Of a stretch of 64,000 bases of DNA, positions 47,671-56,538 are shown in pieces. Below the pieces are notes generated by a model, which made no database searches, was not told the DNA's origin, and saw nothing but the letters and a program-made list of their open reading frames with translations. The DNA lies in assembly GCF_001648175.1 (NCBI RefSeq), contig NZ_CP015243.1, positions 62,001 through 126,000 on the forward strand, given 5' to 3'. Each line of letters opens with the position of its first letter. The stretch's first letter is position 1. The translations under genes were made by a program, and so were the position numbers. This DNA comes from Halotalea alkalilenta (lineage in GTDB: Bacteria > Pseudomonadota > Gammaproteobacteria > Pseudomonadales > Halomonadaceae).

Positions 47671-48864
47671 ATGAACGACCTGCTACTCAAGAGCGTGCGC
47701 CCCTGGGGCGATGAGAGCGTGGACCTGCTGATCCGCGACGGGCGAATCGCCGCCATGGCGCCCCATCTCACGGCCGAAGGTGTGGAAGTGATCGATGGCA
47801 AAGGCCACATCGCTTTGCCAGGGCTGGTCGACGCCCATACCCACCTCGACAAGTCGCTGCTCGGCTGGCCTTGGTATCGCAATGAGGTCGGGGCGCAGTT
47901 GCTCGACAAGATCGACAACGAACGCCAGGTGCGACAGGCACTCGGCCTCGACGCGCAGGTCCAGTCGATGCGCCATGCACTTCGCTCGCTGGCCTTCGGC
48001 ACCACGCTGATCCGCTCCCACGTCGATATCGACACCGAGCAGGGACTCAAGGCGCTCGAAGGCGTGATCGAGACTCGCCGACGGCTTTGCGAAGTGCTCG
48101 ACATCGAGCTCGTCGCCTTCCCCCAGTCGGGAGTGATGCGTCGCCCCGGCACCATCGAGCTGCTCGATCGCGCCCTGGCGCTTGGCGCCGACCTGCTCGG
48201 CGGCCTCGACCCCTGCGCGATCGACCGCGACCCCAAGGGCCAGCTCGACGTGCTCTTCGAGCTGGCCGAGAAGCACGGCAAAGGGATCGACCTGCACCTT
48301 CACGAAACCGGCGAGCTGGGCGCCTTTTCGATGGCGCTGATCTTCGAGCGCATCCGAGCCCACGGCATGCAAGGCCAAGTGTCGATCAGCCACGCCTTCT
48401 GCCTCGGCGCCCCTGACTGGCAGCGCACCCAGGCACTGATCGACGAATGCGCCGAGCTCGGGGTGACGATACTCACCACCGCACCGGCCTCCCGGGAGGT
48501 GCCGGCGATACAACGCTTGATCGCGGCAGGCGTGCCAATCGGCGTCGGCAACGATGGTGTCCGCGATACCTGGGGGCCCTACGGTAATGCGGACATGCTC
48601 GAGCGCGCCAAGCTACTCGGCCTGCGCAACAACCTGCGCCGCGACGACGAGATTGAGCTGGCGCTTGGGCTTTGCAGCTACCGGGGCGCGAGGGCGATCG
48701 GACACGAGTCCCGGCGCCTGAAGGTAGGCGAGCGAGCCGACCTGTTCCTGGCCACGGGGGAGACCGTCGCCGAGACGGTAGTCACCCATGCCCCACGCGC
48801 ACTGGTGATCAGCCATGGGCGCGTAGTGGCTCGCAATGGTGAAGCCTTGCTGCCGACACCCTGA
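47671..48864 (+). CDS. Amidohydrolase-family deaminase (cytosine-deaminase/AtzC-like)
   Basis: The 397-residue enzyme has the metal motif VDAHTHLDKSLLGWP, a second His-Glu site DLHLHETGE, His in ISHAFCLG and the catalytic Asp in GVGNDGVRDTWGPYG, as in the cytosine deaminase branch. Likely substrates are cytosine, isoguanine, isopropylammelide-like or related cyclic amines; these cannot be told apart by eye. It is a single gene with GAGCCGAG upstream. No purine or pyrimidine transporter is adjacent. Confidence 0.85.
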   Translation: MNDLLLKSVRPWGDESVDLLIRDGRIAAMAPHLTAEGVEVIDGKGHIALPGLVDAHTHLDKSLLGWPWYRNEVGAQLLDKIDNERQVRQALGLDAQVQSMRHALRSLAFGTTLIRSHVDIDTEQGLKALEGVIETRRRLCEVLDIELVAFPQSGVMRRPGTIELLDRALALGADLLGGLDPCAIDRDPKGQLDVLFELAEKHGKGIDLHLHETGELGAFSMALIFERIRAHGMQGQVSISHAFCLGAPDWQRTQALIDECAELGVTILTTAPASREVPAIQRLIAAGVPIGVGNDGVRDTWGPYGNADMLERAKLLGLRNNLRRDDEIELALGLCSYRGARAIGHESRRLKVGERADLFLATGETVAETVVTHAPRALVISHGRVVARNGEALLPTP

Positions 48865-48889
48865 TTTAGACGACGAGGGCCTTGAGCGC

Positions 48890-49225
48890 TCAGTCGCTCA
48901 AGGCGGGGCCCTGAACCAGCTCCTCGATCTTCGCCGGCGCGACGAAGCCAGGGGAGCGTGCGACCTCCTCACCCTGCTTGAACAGCAAGAGCGTCGGGGT
49001 CTGGCGCAGACGGTGCGAGAAGAAGAACGACTCGCCCACCACCTCGAGCTTGACCTTGGCCAGGGTCACGCCTTCAGCCGCAGGGCTGGCGGCGAACTTG
49101 CCGATCGACAGGTCGAGCATCTTGCAGCCTGGGCAGTCATCCTTGTAGAAATCCACCAGCAAGAGCGGATGCGCTGCGAGGGCGTCGGCGAAAGCGTCAG
49201 GCGAGGTGATGTCGATGGTGTTCAT
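48890..49225 (-). CDS. Thioredoxin-like protein of the ribonucleotide reductase operon
   Basis: The 111-residue protein has the thioredoxin fold with active site DFYKDDCPGCKML (CPGC) and the cis-Pro in RQTPTLLLF. It is the last gene of the nrd operon and its ATG lies 29 bp inside the end of the flavodoxin gene. A dedicated electron donor for the reductase is the natural inference. The ribosome binding site is weak, so translation may be coupled to the flavodoxin gene. Confidence 0.85.
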   Translation of the reverse strand: MNTIDITSPDAFADALAAHPLLLVDFYKDDCPGCKMLDLSIGKFAASPAAEGVTLAKVKLEVVGESFFFSHRLRQTPTLLLFKQGEEVARSPGFVAPAKIEELVQGPALSD

Positions 49226-49688
49226 GGCTTTCTGCTGTCCTTGATGTGATGACGCCTCGCGTCCACTCGTTGATCGCTGCACGGTCCTTGTCGCCGTGCG
49301 GCATCTGTTCGATTTCCAAGCGCGGATAGGCCGATGCGAAGAACTTCGCCATTCGCTTCACCGCGCCGCAGTAGAACTCTTCACCCCACTGGGTCTCACC
49401 GGTACCGAACACTGCGACATGCGAAGGCTTGCCGACCCGCTCGAAGAGCTCGGCGATGAATTCCTTCATCTCCGGCGGCGTGCGTCCCGAGTTGGCAGTC
49501 CATGAACCCAGCAGGTAGAGATCGAACCGCTCGGCCGGAAAAGGCTCGGGAAGGACATCGGCGAGCGACTCGATGGTCACGTACACCTGCGTCACCCGAT
49601 GGCCGAGGCGCTCGGCCTCGGCCTTGATCAGCTCGGCCACTTCGCGGGTGTTGCCACTCAACGAATCGAACCCAAGCAGGATCTCCAT
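49197..49688 (-). CDS. Flavodoxin of the ribonucleotide reductase operon
   Basis: The 163-residue protein starts MEILLGFDSLSGNTREVAEL with the FMN phosphate loop (DSLSGNT), and has LLGSWTANSGRTPPEMKEFI and VFGTGETQWGEEFYCGA around the isoalloxazine. It differs from NrdI in length and loops but holds the same position after nrdB. It may reduce the di-iron centre of NrdB or feed the thioredoxin-like protein. CAGGAG precedes the ATG. It ends with a His-rich tail (HEHHRHHLA). Confidence 0.82.
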   Translation of the reverse strand: MEILLGFDSLSGNTREVAELIKAEAERLGHRVTQVYVTIESLADVLPEPFPAERFDLYLLGSWTANSGRTPPEMKEFIAELFERVGKPSHVAVFGTGETQWGEEFYCGAVKRMAKFFASAYPRLEIEQMPHGDKDRAAINEWTRGVITSRTAESHEHHRHHLA

Positions 49689-49733
49689 GGTGACGCTCCT
49701 GGGCGAAGCCCGCATACAGCGCGGACGGGGAAA

Positions 49734-50789
49734 TCAAAGGTCGTCGAAACCGTTGTCCAGGTTGGTCTTCTTGTAGCTTGCGTTACGCATCTCGAAGAAG
49801 TCCGTCTTGGTCTCGGTGAAGTTGTCTGCGTAAGCCTTGATCCAAGGCATCACGTTGTCGCTGCTCTGCGAGTAGAGCTTGTCGATGCCGAGCATCCCCG
49901 CCATCTTGTTGGCGCGATACTTGACGTAGCCGACCATCTCATCGAGGTCGATGCCGTCGATGCCATCGAGCACCTCGGAGGACCACACGGTCTCCAGGTC
50001 GATCGCGTGGGCGAACGCCTTGTGGGTGTATTCGGTCAGCCGGTCGCCCTGGAGCTCAGGATTCTCGCCGACGATCGCCCGGATCAGCTCGCTGATGAAC
50101 TTCGAGTGCGCCAGCTCGTCACGATTGATGAAGCTGATGATCTTGCCGGTGCCGGTCATCCGGTTCTGGCGCACCAGGTTGTAGAAATAGGCGAAGCCAG
50201 AGTAGAAGTTGATCCCCTCGAGGATCGACGACTGGATCAGTGCACGTACCAGCGTCTCGGCCGACTTCTCGGTCATGAAGTCGTTGTACGCCCCCATGAT
50301 CGGCTCGTTGCGCTTGATGATCGTCGGATGGGTGCGCGCCAGTTCGAACACGCGGTTCTGGTCCTGGAGCCCAGCGATCGAGGCGAGCACGTAGGAATAG
50401 CTTTCGTTATGGATCACTTCCTGCTGGCCGATGATCGCCGCATTGGCGTGAGCGGCGGGATCGGTGATGTACTCGGCGACGTTGTAGATGAAGCGCGTCT
50501 GCGGCGAGTCGAGAGTGGCGAGCAGGCCGATGATCGCATCGAAAGCGTACTTCTCCTTGCCCGAGAGCTCGCCGTACTGCTTGGCGTCGCCCTTCATGTC
50601 GACCTCGTCGGGAATCCAGTAGTTGGTCGACAGCTCCTTGTATGCCCGATAGAAGGACGGGTAGGGAATGTCGTTCCAGTTGAGGATGCCGCTGGTCTTG
50701 CCGTTGATGATTCCAGTGGAGCGGTTCGGATTGAGCGGCTCGAGAATCTTGATCCGGTCGAGGCGGGAAGTAGCGGAGATCGTGGTCAT
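49734..50789 (-). CDS. nrdB: Class I ribonucleotide reductase, beta subunit
   Basis: The 351-residue subunit has the di-iron ligands Asp (LATLDSPQTRF), Glu-x-x-His (GQQEVIHNESYSY), Glu (SSILEGINFYSGF) and Glu-x-x-His (NRDELAHSKF). The radical Tyr is expected in NESYSYVL. It generates the radical used by NrdA to reduce ribonucleoside diphosphates. The C-terminus (NLDNGFDDL) is the alpha-binding tail. It follows nrdA after about 160 bp and precedes the flavodoxin gene. Confidence 0.94.
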   Translation of the reverse strand: MTTISATSRLDRIKILEPLNPNRSTGIINGKTSGILNWNDIPYPSFYRAYKELSTNYWIPDEVDMKGDAKQYGELSGKEKYAFDAIIGLLATLDSPQTRFIYNVAEYITDPAAHANAAIIGQQEVIHNESYSYVLASIAGLQDQNRVFELARTHPTIIKRNEPIMGAYNDFMTEKSAETLVRALIQSSILEGINFYSGFAYFYNLVRQNRMTGTGKIISFINRDELAHSKFISELIRAIVGENPELQGDRLTEYTHKAFAHAIDLETVWSSEVLDGIDGIDLDEMVGYVKYRANKMAGMLGIDKLYSQSSDNVMPWIKAYADNFTETKTDFFEMRNASYKKTNLDNGFDDL

Positions 50790-50947
50790 GGTCTGCCTTG
50801 TCTGGTCGAATACGAAGCGAAACGCGCATGGCGCGTCAGCCATTCGGACGACGCGCCGCCCCGACTGGGGCTTGTGATCGAGGGCTCGCGGTCCGTCTGA
50901 AAAGTGCCTGCGCTCGGCGACTCTTCAGACCAGACCCAGGCCTCGGA

Positions 50948-53260
50948 TCAGCTCGAGCACCACTCGCACTCGCTGATATCGATGTCGTTGGAGCGCACGT
51001 AGTAGGTGGTCTTGAGCCCTTCCTTCCATGCGGTCATATGCAGATCCAGCAGCGTGCTGGCGCGAATCCCGCTCGGCACGTAGAAGTTGAAGCTGATCGA
51101 CTGGTCGACGTGGCGCTGGCGACGGCCGTTCTGGCGCACGCTGGCGAACTGGTCGACCTTGTAGGCGCCCTTTTCGTAGAACGGATAGGTCTCGAGCGAG
51201 AGGCCAGGCGCCACCACCGGACGGCGATAGTCCTTCTTTTCCTCGTAGTAGAAGACGCTGTAGATCGGGTCGATCGAGGCGGTGGAACCGGCGATCTGGG
51301 CGGTGCTCATGTTCGGTGCCACCGCCAGCAGATAGGCATTGCGCACCCCGAACTCGGCGACGTAGGCGGCGAGCGTCTGCCACTCGTCGCTGTCGTAGCC
51401 ACGACGCTCGAAGTACTCGCCGGTATGCCAGTCGCTGCCCTTGAACACCTTGTAGGCGCCCTTCTCCTTGGCCAGCTCCATGCTCGCCTTGATCGCGAGA
51501 TAGTTGATCCGCTCATAGAGCTTGTCGCAGTAGCTTTCCGCCTGCGGGTCGTTCCAGTCGATTCCTTTCTGCGCCAGCAGGTGGTGCCAACCGAAGGTGC
51601 CAAGACCGATCGCCCGGTACTTCCGGTTGGTGATCGTCGCCTGCGGCACCGGCAGCTCGTTGAGGTCGATCACGTTGTCGAGCATCCTCACCTCGATGCG
51701 AATCAGCCGCTCGAGGATGTCCTCGTCGACCAGATCGGGTTCGGCGAGCACCGCGCGCCCGAGGTTGATCGAGGAGAGGTTGCAGACCACGAAGTCGCCC
51801 GCCTGCTTGGTGGTGACGATCTGGTCGCCGCTGATCACTTCCTGGATCATCCGGGTCGGGCTCATGTTCTGCAGGATCTCGGTGCAGAGATTGCTCGAGT
51901 AGACCATGCCCTGGTGCTTGTTCGGGTTCATCCGGTTGACTTCGTCACGGTAGAACATGAACGGGTTGCCGGTCTCGAGCTGGCTGACCATGATCCGCTT
52001 GAAGATATCGATCGCCTTGACGATCTTGCGGCTGATCCGCTCGTCGGCGACCACCTCTTCGTACTTCTCGCGGAAGCTGCCGGAGCCGCGCTTTTCATCG
52101 AAGAAGTCCTGCAGATACCAGCCCTTGATCGCCTTGACCTCGTGCGGATCGAACAGATACCAGTCGCCACGACGCTCGACGGTTTCCATGAACACATCGG
52201 GGATGCACACCGAGGTAAACACGTCATGGGCGCGCAGCCGCTGGTCGCCATTGTTCAGGCGCAGGTCGAGGAACGATTCGATGTCCTTGTGCCAGACGTC
52301 CAGATAGACCGCGATCGCGCCCTTGCGCTGGCCGAGCTGGTCGACGCTGACCGCGGTGTTGTTGAGCTGCTTGACCCAAGGCACCACGCCGCCGCTGGAA
52401 TTGGGCACGCCGCGGATCGCCGACCCAGAACAGCGCACGTAGCCGAGATAGGCACCGACCCCACCGCCGTGCTTGGAGACACGAGCGACGTCGGTGTTGC
52501 TGTCATAGATGCCCTGCAGGCTGTCGTCGACGGTATCGATGAAGCAGCTCGACAGCTGGCCGCCGATCTTGCCGGCATTGGCCAGCGTCGGGGTGGCGAC
52601 GGTCATGTACAGGTTCGACAGCGCCCAGTACGCCTCCTTGACCAGAGTCATGCGACGCTCGCGGGGCTTCTCGTCCTGCATCAGGTAGAGCGCGATGGTC
52701 AGCCAGCGCTCCTGGGGCAGCTCGTAGACGTTGCGGGTGTGGTCGGTGGCGAGATAGCGGGTCGCGAGCAGATAGAGGCCGTTGTAGGTGAACAGCTTGT
52801 CACGCTCGGGCTCGATCACCTTCCCGGCTTCGATCAACTCGTCCTTGGAGTAGTTCTTCAGGATATCGCCGGAATAGATCCCGCGTTCACCCAGGCTCTC
52901 CTGCAAGCCGACGTAGGAGCCGTACTTGTCGTCGTCGTTGTAGAAGCGGTTCTTGCTCGCCTTCTTGTACAGCTTGTTGAGATAGAGCCTGGCGGCGAAC
53001 AGCTCCCACTCCGGCGTCGCCACGTCGGTACGCGACTCCGCCTCGCGGATCAGGTAGTCGACCATGTCGTCGGCGGCGATGCTCTCCCTGCGCTCGATGA
53101 AGCCAAAGGCCTTCTGCTTGTACTCGCTGATGTCGAGGTTCGGGAACTCGGCATGGATGCGACCCAGGTAGCGTTCGAGGCGTTCGAGGTCGAAAGGCAT
53201 CTGGCGTTTGCCAGCGTCCTTCACAATCAGGGGAGTCGTCATGGTGTTCTCGATGTCCAT
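50948..53260 (-). CDS. nrdA: Class I ribonucleotide reductase, alpha subunit
   Basis: The roughly 770-residue subunit has an N-terminal ATP-cone (VKDAGKRQMPFDLERLERYL), the active-site Cys positions in GQLSSCFIDTVDDSL, the NLC motif (SSNLCTEIL), the radical-transfer tyrosines near the C-terminus (KTTYYVRSNDI) and a terminal CxxC (SECEWC). It belongs to a branch distinct from enteric NrdA. Start could be 53260 (MDIEN) or 53242 (MTTPL); neither has a strong ribosome binding site. Two NrdR-like boxes lie 160-230 bp upstream. Confidence 0.94.
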   Translation of the reverse strand: MDIENTMTTPLIVKDAGKRQMPFDLERLERYLGRIHAEFPNLDISEYKQKAFGFIERRESIAADDMVDYLIREAESRTDVATPEWELFAARLYLNKLYKKASKNRFYNDDDKYGSYVGLQESLGERGIYSGDILKNYSKDELIEAGKVIEPERDKLFTYNGLYLLATRYLATDHTRNVYELPQERWLTIALYLMQDEKPRERRMTLVKEAYWALSNLYMTVATPTLANAGKIGGQLSSCFIDTVDDSLQGIYDSNTDVARVSKHGGGVGAYLGYVRCSGSAIRGVPNSSGGVVPWVKQLNNTAVSVDQLGQRKGAIAVYLDVWHKDIESFLDLRLNNGDQRLRAHDVFTSVCIPDVFMETVERRGDWYLFDPHEVKAIKGWYLQDFFDEKRGSGSFREKYEEVVADERISRKIVKAIDIFKRIMVSQLETGNPFMFYRDEVNRMNPNKHQGMVYSSNLCTEILQNMSPTRMIQEVISGDQIVTTKQAGDFVVCNLSSINLGRAVLAEPDLVDEDILERLIRIEVRMLDNVIDLNELPVPQATITNRKYRAIGLGTFGWHHLLAQKGIDWNDPQAESYCDKLYERINYLAIKASMELAKEKGAYKVFKGSDWHTGEYFERRGYDSDEWQTLAAYVAEFGVRNAYLLAVAPNMSTAQIAGSTASIDPIYSVFYYEEKKDYRRPVVAPGLSLETYPFYEKGAYKVDQFASVRQNGRRQRHVDQSISFNFYVPSGIRASTLLDLHMTAWKEGLKTTYYVRSNDIDISECEWCSS

Positions 53261-53423
53261 TCGGGTCGCTGTCTTCGGCCCGCCGCGAGCCAATGCACGC
53301 GTGAACCAGTCGGGGGCTGCGTAACCGTCGATCAGAAAAAAACAAAAGTGAAAAAGCGCGGCTGCGGCGCAAAAACTCGCTTGACAAGCTTGTCCGGGAA
53401 CGTTCTGACCCAGAGTCGCCAAG

Positions 53424-53470
53424 TACCACATATGGTAAAGAATTAGACGCCGACAACCAATATATTGTGC
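53424..53470. promoter_or_regulatory. Pair of NrdR-box-like palindromes upstream of nrdA
   Basis: TACCACATATGGTAA (53424-53438) and ACCAATATATTGTGC (53456-53470) resemble the NrdR consensus ACACWATATATWGTGT. Their centres (53431.5 and 53462.5) are 31 bp apart, three helical turns, the arrangement of functional NrdR box pairs. NrdR-nucleotide should repress nrdA from here. Confidence 0.65.
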
Positions 53471-53570
53471 CTATCCGATTCCGTCCATCCCTTTCTGAAG
53501 TGCCCACTAACGCCCTAGCCCAAGCATTGAAAGGACTTTTCTAAAGGCACCAAAGGGCCCGTCGCAAGCC

Positions 53571-53630
53571 TGTGGACAACCCTCGGTTTCATCCAGAGCA
53601 CACACACAGCTCATCCACAGCTAACCCACA
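53571..53630. promoter_or_regulatory. Cluster of DnaA-box-like sites upstream of nrdA
   Basis: TGTGGACAA (53571-53579), TCATCCACA (53611-53619) and TAACCCACA (53622-53630) match the DnaA box TTATCCACA or its complement with one or two differences. DnaA is known to regulate nrdAB in E. coli, so a regulatory role is more likely than an origin. Confidence 0.4.
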
Positions 53631-53663
53631 GGAATCGCCTTCGGAGACCATCGCGCGCAATGG

Positions 53664-53686
53664 AAAAACCGGCCATGCGGCCGGTT
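53664..53686 (-). terminator. Terminator of the MHS transporter gene
   Basis: On the minus strand AACCGGCC-GCAT-GGCCGGTT continues as TTTCC, a standard rho-independent terminator 22 bp after the stop of the transporter gene. Confidence 0.8.
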
Positions 53687-53708
53687 CGAAAGTACGGGTT
53701 GGAGAGAT

Positions 53709-55019
53709 TCAGAAGGCCCGGTCGCGGGTCTCACCGATCGAGAGGATCGCCACCAGGCTGAGCAGTGCCATGCCCACCACATAGCCCCCGACCCATTGCA
53801 GCCCGCCCCAGCCGACCAGCCACTGCGCCGCATAGGGCGCGAGCGAAGCGCCGAGGATGCCGGCCAGGTTGTAGGCCGCGCAGGCACCGGTATAGCGCAC
53901 CCGAACTGGAAACAGCTCGGGCAGCAGCGCTCCCATCGGGGCGAATATCCACCCCATCGCCAGTAATCCCATGCACAAGAACAAAAGCATCGAAGGTGTC
54001 GAGCCGCTGGCCACCAAGCTGCCGAGGACGAGCCCGGTAAGCAGCGTGAAGCAAAGCCCGCTGACGATCACTGGACGCCGCCCGAAACGATCGCAGGCCA
54101 ATGCCGAAACCGGCGTCGCCAGCGCCATGAACACGATCGCCACGCAGAGCATGGCAAGGAAACCACCGCGGTCGAAGCCGAGCTGGCTGGTCGCATGGTT
54201 CAACGTGAACACCGTGGTGATGTAGAAGATCGCGTAGCAGGCCACCATCGCGAACGTGCCCTGGAGAAGCGGGCGCCGGTGGTCACGCAGCAGCTCCTTG
54301 AGCGGTGCGCGCACCGGCTCACGCGCCTGTTCACGAAGAAACGCCTCGGACTCGACCAGGGATACCCGGACGTAGAGGCCGAGGAACACCAGCACCGCGC
54401 TGACCAGAAACGGAATGCGCCAGCCCCAGGCCATGAAAGACTCGCTGCTCATCCCGAGCAGCAGCACGAGGAACATGCCGTTGGCGAGCAGAAAGCCAAG
54501 CGACGGCCCCAACTGCGGGAACATCCCGAACCAAGCGCGCCGCCCCTTGGGCGCGTTCTCGGTGACCAGCAGCGCAGCGCCTCCCCACTCGCCGCCGATG
54601 CCGAGCCCCTGGCAGAAGCGCAGCACGCAGAGCAGGATCGGCGCGGCCACACCGATCGAGGCATAGCCGGGCAGCAGCCCGATGCCTACCGTGGCGACGC
54701 CCATCAGCAGCAGGCTTGCGACCAGGGTCGACTTGCGCCCGAGCAGGTCGCCGAAATGGCCGAACAGCACCGAGCCGACCGGACGCGCGACGAAGGCGAT
54801 ACCAAAGCTCATGAAGGCGGCGAGCGTTTGCACCCCGGGCGATTCGGAGGGAAAGAACGCGGGCCCGATCACCAACGCTGCGGCAGTGGCGAAGATATAG
54901 AAGTCATAGAATTCGATCGTGGTGCCGATCAGGCTCGCCGCGATCACCTTGCGCGGCGAATTGGCCGGCCGCGCGCGCTCGGCGGCGCTTTCCTCTGCCA
55001 GGGCGGTGTCGAGGGTCAT
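53709..55019 (-). CDS. MFS transporter, metabolite:H+ symporter (MHS) family
   Basis: The 436-residue protein has 12 predicted membrane segments and the MHS/sugar-porter signatures: IGTTIEFYDFYIFATAAALV in helix 1, GSVLFGHFGDLLGRKSTLV in loop 2-3, GIGGEWGGAALLVTENAP in helix 4-5 and DRFGRRPVIVSG in loop 8-9. Relatives carry alpha-ketoglutarate, proline/betaine, shikimate or citrate. The substrate cannot be told. Its leader region (55020-55340) is AT-rich near 55290 and holds no gene. Confidence 0.88.
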   Translation of the reverse strand: MTLDTALAEESAAERARPANSPRKVIAASLIGTTIEFYDFYIFATAAALVIGPAFFPSESPGVQTLAAFMSFGIAFVARPVGSVLFGHFGDLLGRKSTLVASLLLMGVATVGIGLLPGYASIGVAAPILLCVLRFCQGLGIGGEWGGAALLVTENAPKGRRAWFGMFPQLGPSLGFLLANGMFLVLLLGMSSESFMAWGWRIPFLVSAVLVFLGLYVRVSLVESEAFLREQAREPVRAPLKELLRDHRRPLLQGTFAMVACYAIFYITTVFTLNHATSQLGFDRGGFLAMLCVAIVFMALATPVSALACDRFGRRPVIVSGLCFTLLTGLVLGSLVASGSTPSMLLFLCMGLLAMGWIFAPMGALLPELFPVRVRYTGACAAYNLAGILGASLAPYAAQWLVGWGGLQWVGGYVVGMALLSLVAILSIGETRDRAF

Positions 55020-55340
55020 GTATGTCGCGCTCCAGCTGGCGCCAGGTCCCCGCTACGGGGGGAGTCGGGTGTCGATAAGAGAGGGCATGGAAATTCCGTG
55101 CGGCGCCGAGGCGATAGCGGGGGCCGCGCGGTGAGAGAGTTGCGGTGGCGGCTCGCCAAGGATGGGAGACGAACCGTCGGACGCCGATCAGGATCGAGGA
55201 TCGACGCGACCACCGCGGACCTTCGGGGGTTGGAAGGCATGCGCAGTATAAGCGCCCTAAATGGACTGTGCATGCCCTACTTTAGACAAAAACGGCAATT
55301 CAATATCAACATACTCTCAGTATTAGCAATCCACCACATC

Positions 55341-55812
55341 TCAAACGATGAAACAGGGTTCGCAGCGCACCTCGCTTCTGACCGAGTTGGCGATGAAGCA
55401 TGCCTGGTGAGCCTGATGGTGGATCCGCTCGATCAGCGCGCGCTCCGGCTGCTTGTCCCCAGCGAAGATCACCTCTGGACGCAGCACGACCTCGCGGATC
55501 ATTTCACGCCCGGCCTCGTCCTTGCCCATCACCCCGTAGGCGGGATCGAAGTAGCGATCCACGCACAGCCGCCGCTTGGCCGCGATGCCGAGAAACCAGA
55601 GCATGTGGCAGCTGGCGAGCGCGGCGACGAACAGCTCCTGGATCGACCGCGCAGGCATCGGACATCGGCTCAGGCACCACCAGCGGCGACGAGGATCCAT
55701 CCAGCTCGATGCCGCCGTCGAAACGCAGGCGGTGACGACGGCTATAGAGATTGTCGGTGAACCGCTGCTCCCCACGCAGCCATTCGAGCTCGGCGGTGTA
55801 ACGGTGGCTCAT
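55341..55812 (-). pseudogene. OsmC-family peroxiredoxin-like gene with a frameshift
   Basis: The first frame (start 55812, MSHRYTAELEWLRGEQRFTD) gives the OsmC start up to VVPEPMSDACAVDP. Homology resumes in another frame as SIQELFVAALASCHMLWFLG, which contains one peroxidatic Cys, and ends with QACFIANSVRSEVRCEPCFI. The break is at GATCCAGGAGCTG near 55645, where two bases appear to be missing. Everything else is intact, so this may be a recent mutation or a sequencing error. Its ATG overlaps the stop of the amidotransferase gene upstream by four bases. Confidence 0.75.
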
Positions 55813-56525
55813 ATGCGGGCTCCTGTCGTATATGCGTGCCGCACTGCGGCCGCCAGCAGCCCCTCGGCGAGCGGCACCCGCTTGCCCTCGAGTGCGGCGC
55901 GCTCGGGCTGGAACAGCACCGCGACGAAAAATGGATGATCGGTGAGTTCGAACCCACGAACCTCGCCGCTTTCATCTTCGGCGTTGATCCGCAAACGGTC
56001 GCCGAACAATCCCTCGCGATAGGCCTGATTGACGCCGAAGCTGCAGCGATAGCGTGCCTCGATCTCGAGTGCATCGTCGTGCAATGCGCTCAGACGGCTC
56101 CCCGGCAGCAGCCGCACCGGCTGCGAACGCTCGATCAAAGCGCAGGCCAGCGGCGCGATCACCGCACGGCCTGCGTCGACCAGTTCGGCATGGGTGGCAT
56201 CATCCCAGTCGAGCACGTCGAGCGCCCATTCGAGCAGCGCATGCTGGCAACCACCGCAGGTGCCGAGGAAAGGCACCCGGGCTTCCCGCGCGGCGCGGAT
56301 CATCGAGAGTACCCGCCCGGTATCGGCGTAGGGGCTGCCCGGTGTACACCAAAGCGCATCCCAGCGGGACGCGTCGTCTTCCAGCTCAACGGTTGCCAGC
56401 CACACGCCTTCGACCTCGACGCCGAGCCGCGTGGCGGCCCGGTCGAGGGCGAGCGGAATCGCACGATGAGCGGTCACGGCGTCGGAACGATCGCCGATCA
56501 GACCAACACGTAAGGGCCGGGTCAT
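55809..56525 (-). CDS. CTP-synthase C-terminal-like amidotransferase protein
   Basis: The 238-residue protein resembles the glutaminase part of CTP synthase but stands alone. It has the nucleophile loop FLGTCGGCQHALLEW (G-x-C-x-G-x-Q) and near the end AVLFQPERAALEGKRVPLAE, where the usual His-Pro-Glu is Gln-Pro-Glu. Members of this group are annotated as CTP-synthase-related (seleno)proteins of unknown function. Loss of the catalytic His makes ordinary glutaminase activity doubtful. It is the middle gene of a GST - amidotransferase - OsmC operon. Confidence 0.78.
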   Translation of the reverse strand: MTRPLRVGLIGDRSDAVTAHRAIPLALDRAATRLGVEVEGVWLATVELEDDASRWDALWCTPGSPYADTGRVLSMIRAAREARVPFLGTCGGCQHALLEWALDVLDWDDATHAELVDAGRAVIAPLACALIERSQPVRLLPGSRLSALHDDALEIEARYRCSFGVNQAYREGLFGDRLRINAEDESGEVRGFELTDHPFFVAVLFQPERAALEGKRVPLAEGLLAAAVRHAYTTGARI

Positions 56526-56538
56526 GCAGGTCTCCTGG

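Noticed and set aside
50798..53446. Very long plus-strand open frame (more than 880 codons) opposite nrdA and nrdB
   Set aside because: It mirrors the GC-rich nrd genes base for base, has no ribosome binding site or domain, and its composition is what the antisense of high-GC codons gives.
53571..53630. Replication origin at the DnaA-like boxes
   Set aside because: There are only three imperfect boxes, no AT-rich unwinding region, and no dnaA, dnaN or gyrB nearby. Regulation of nrdA is the simpler reading.
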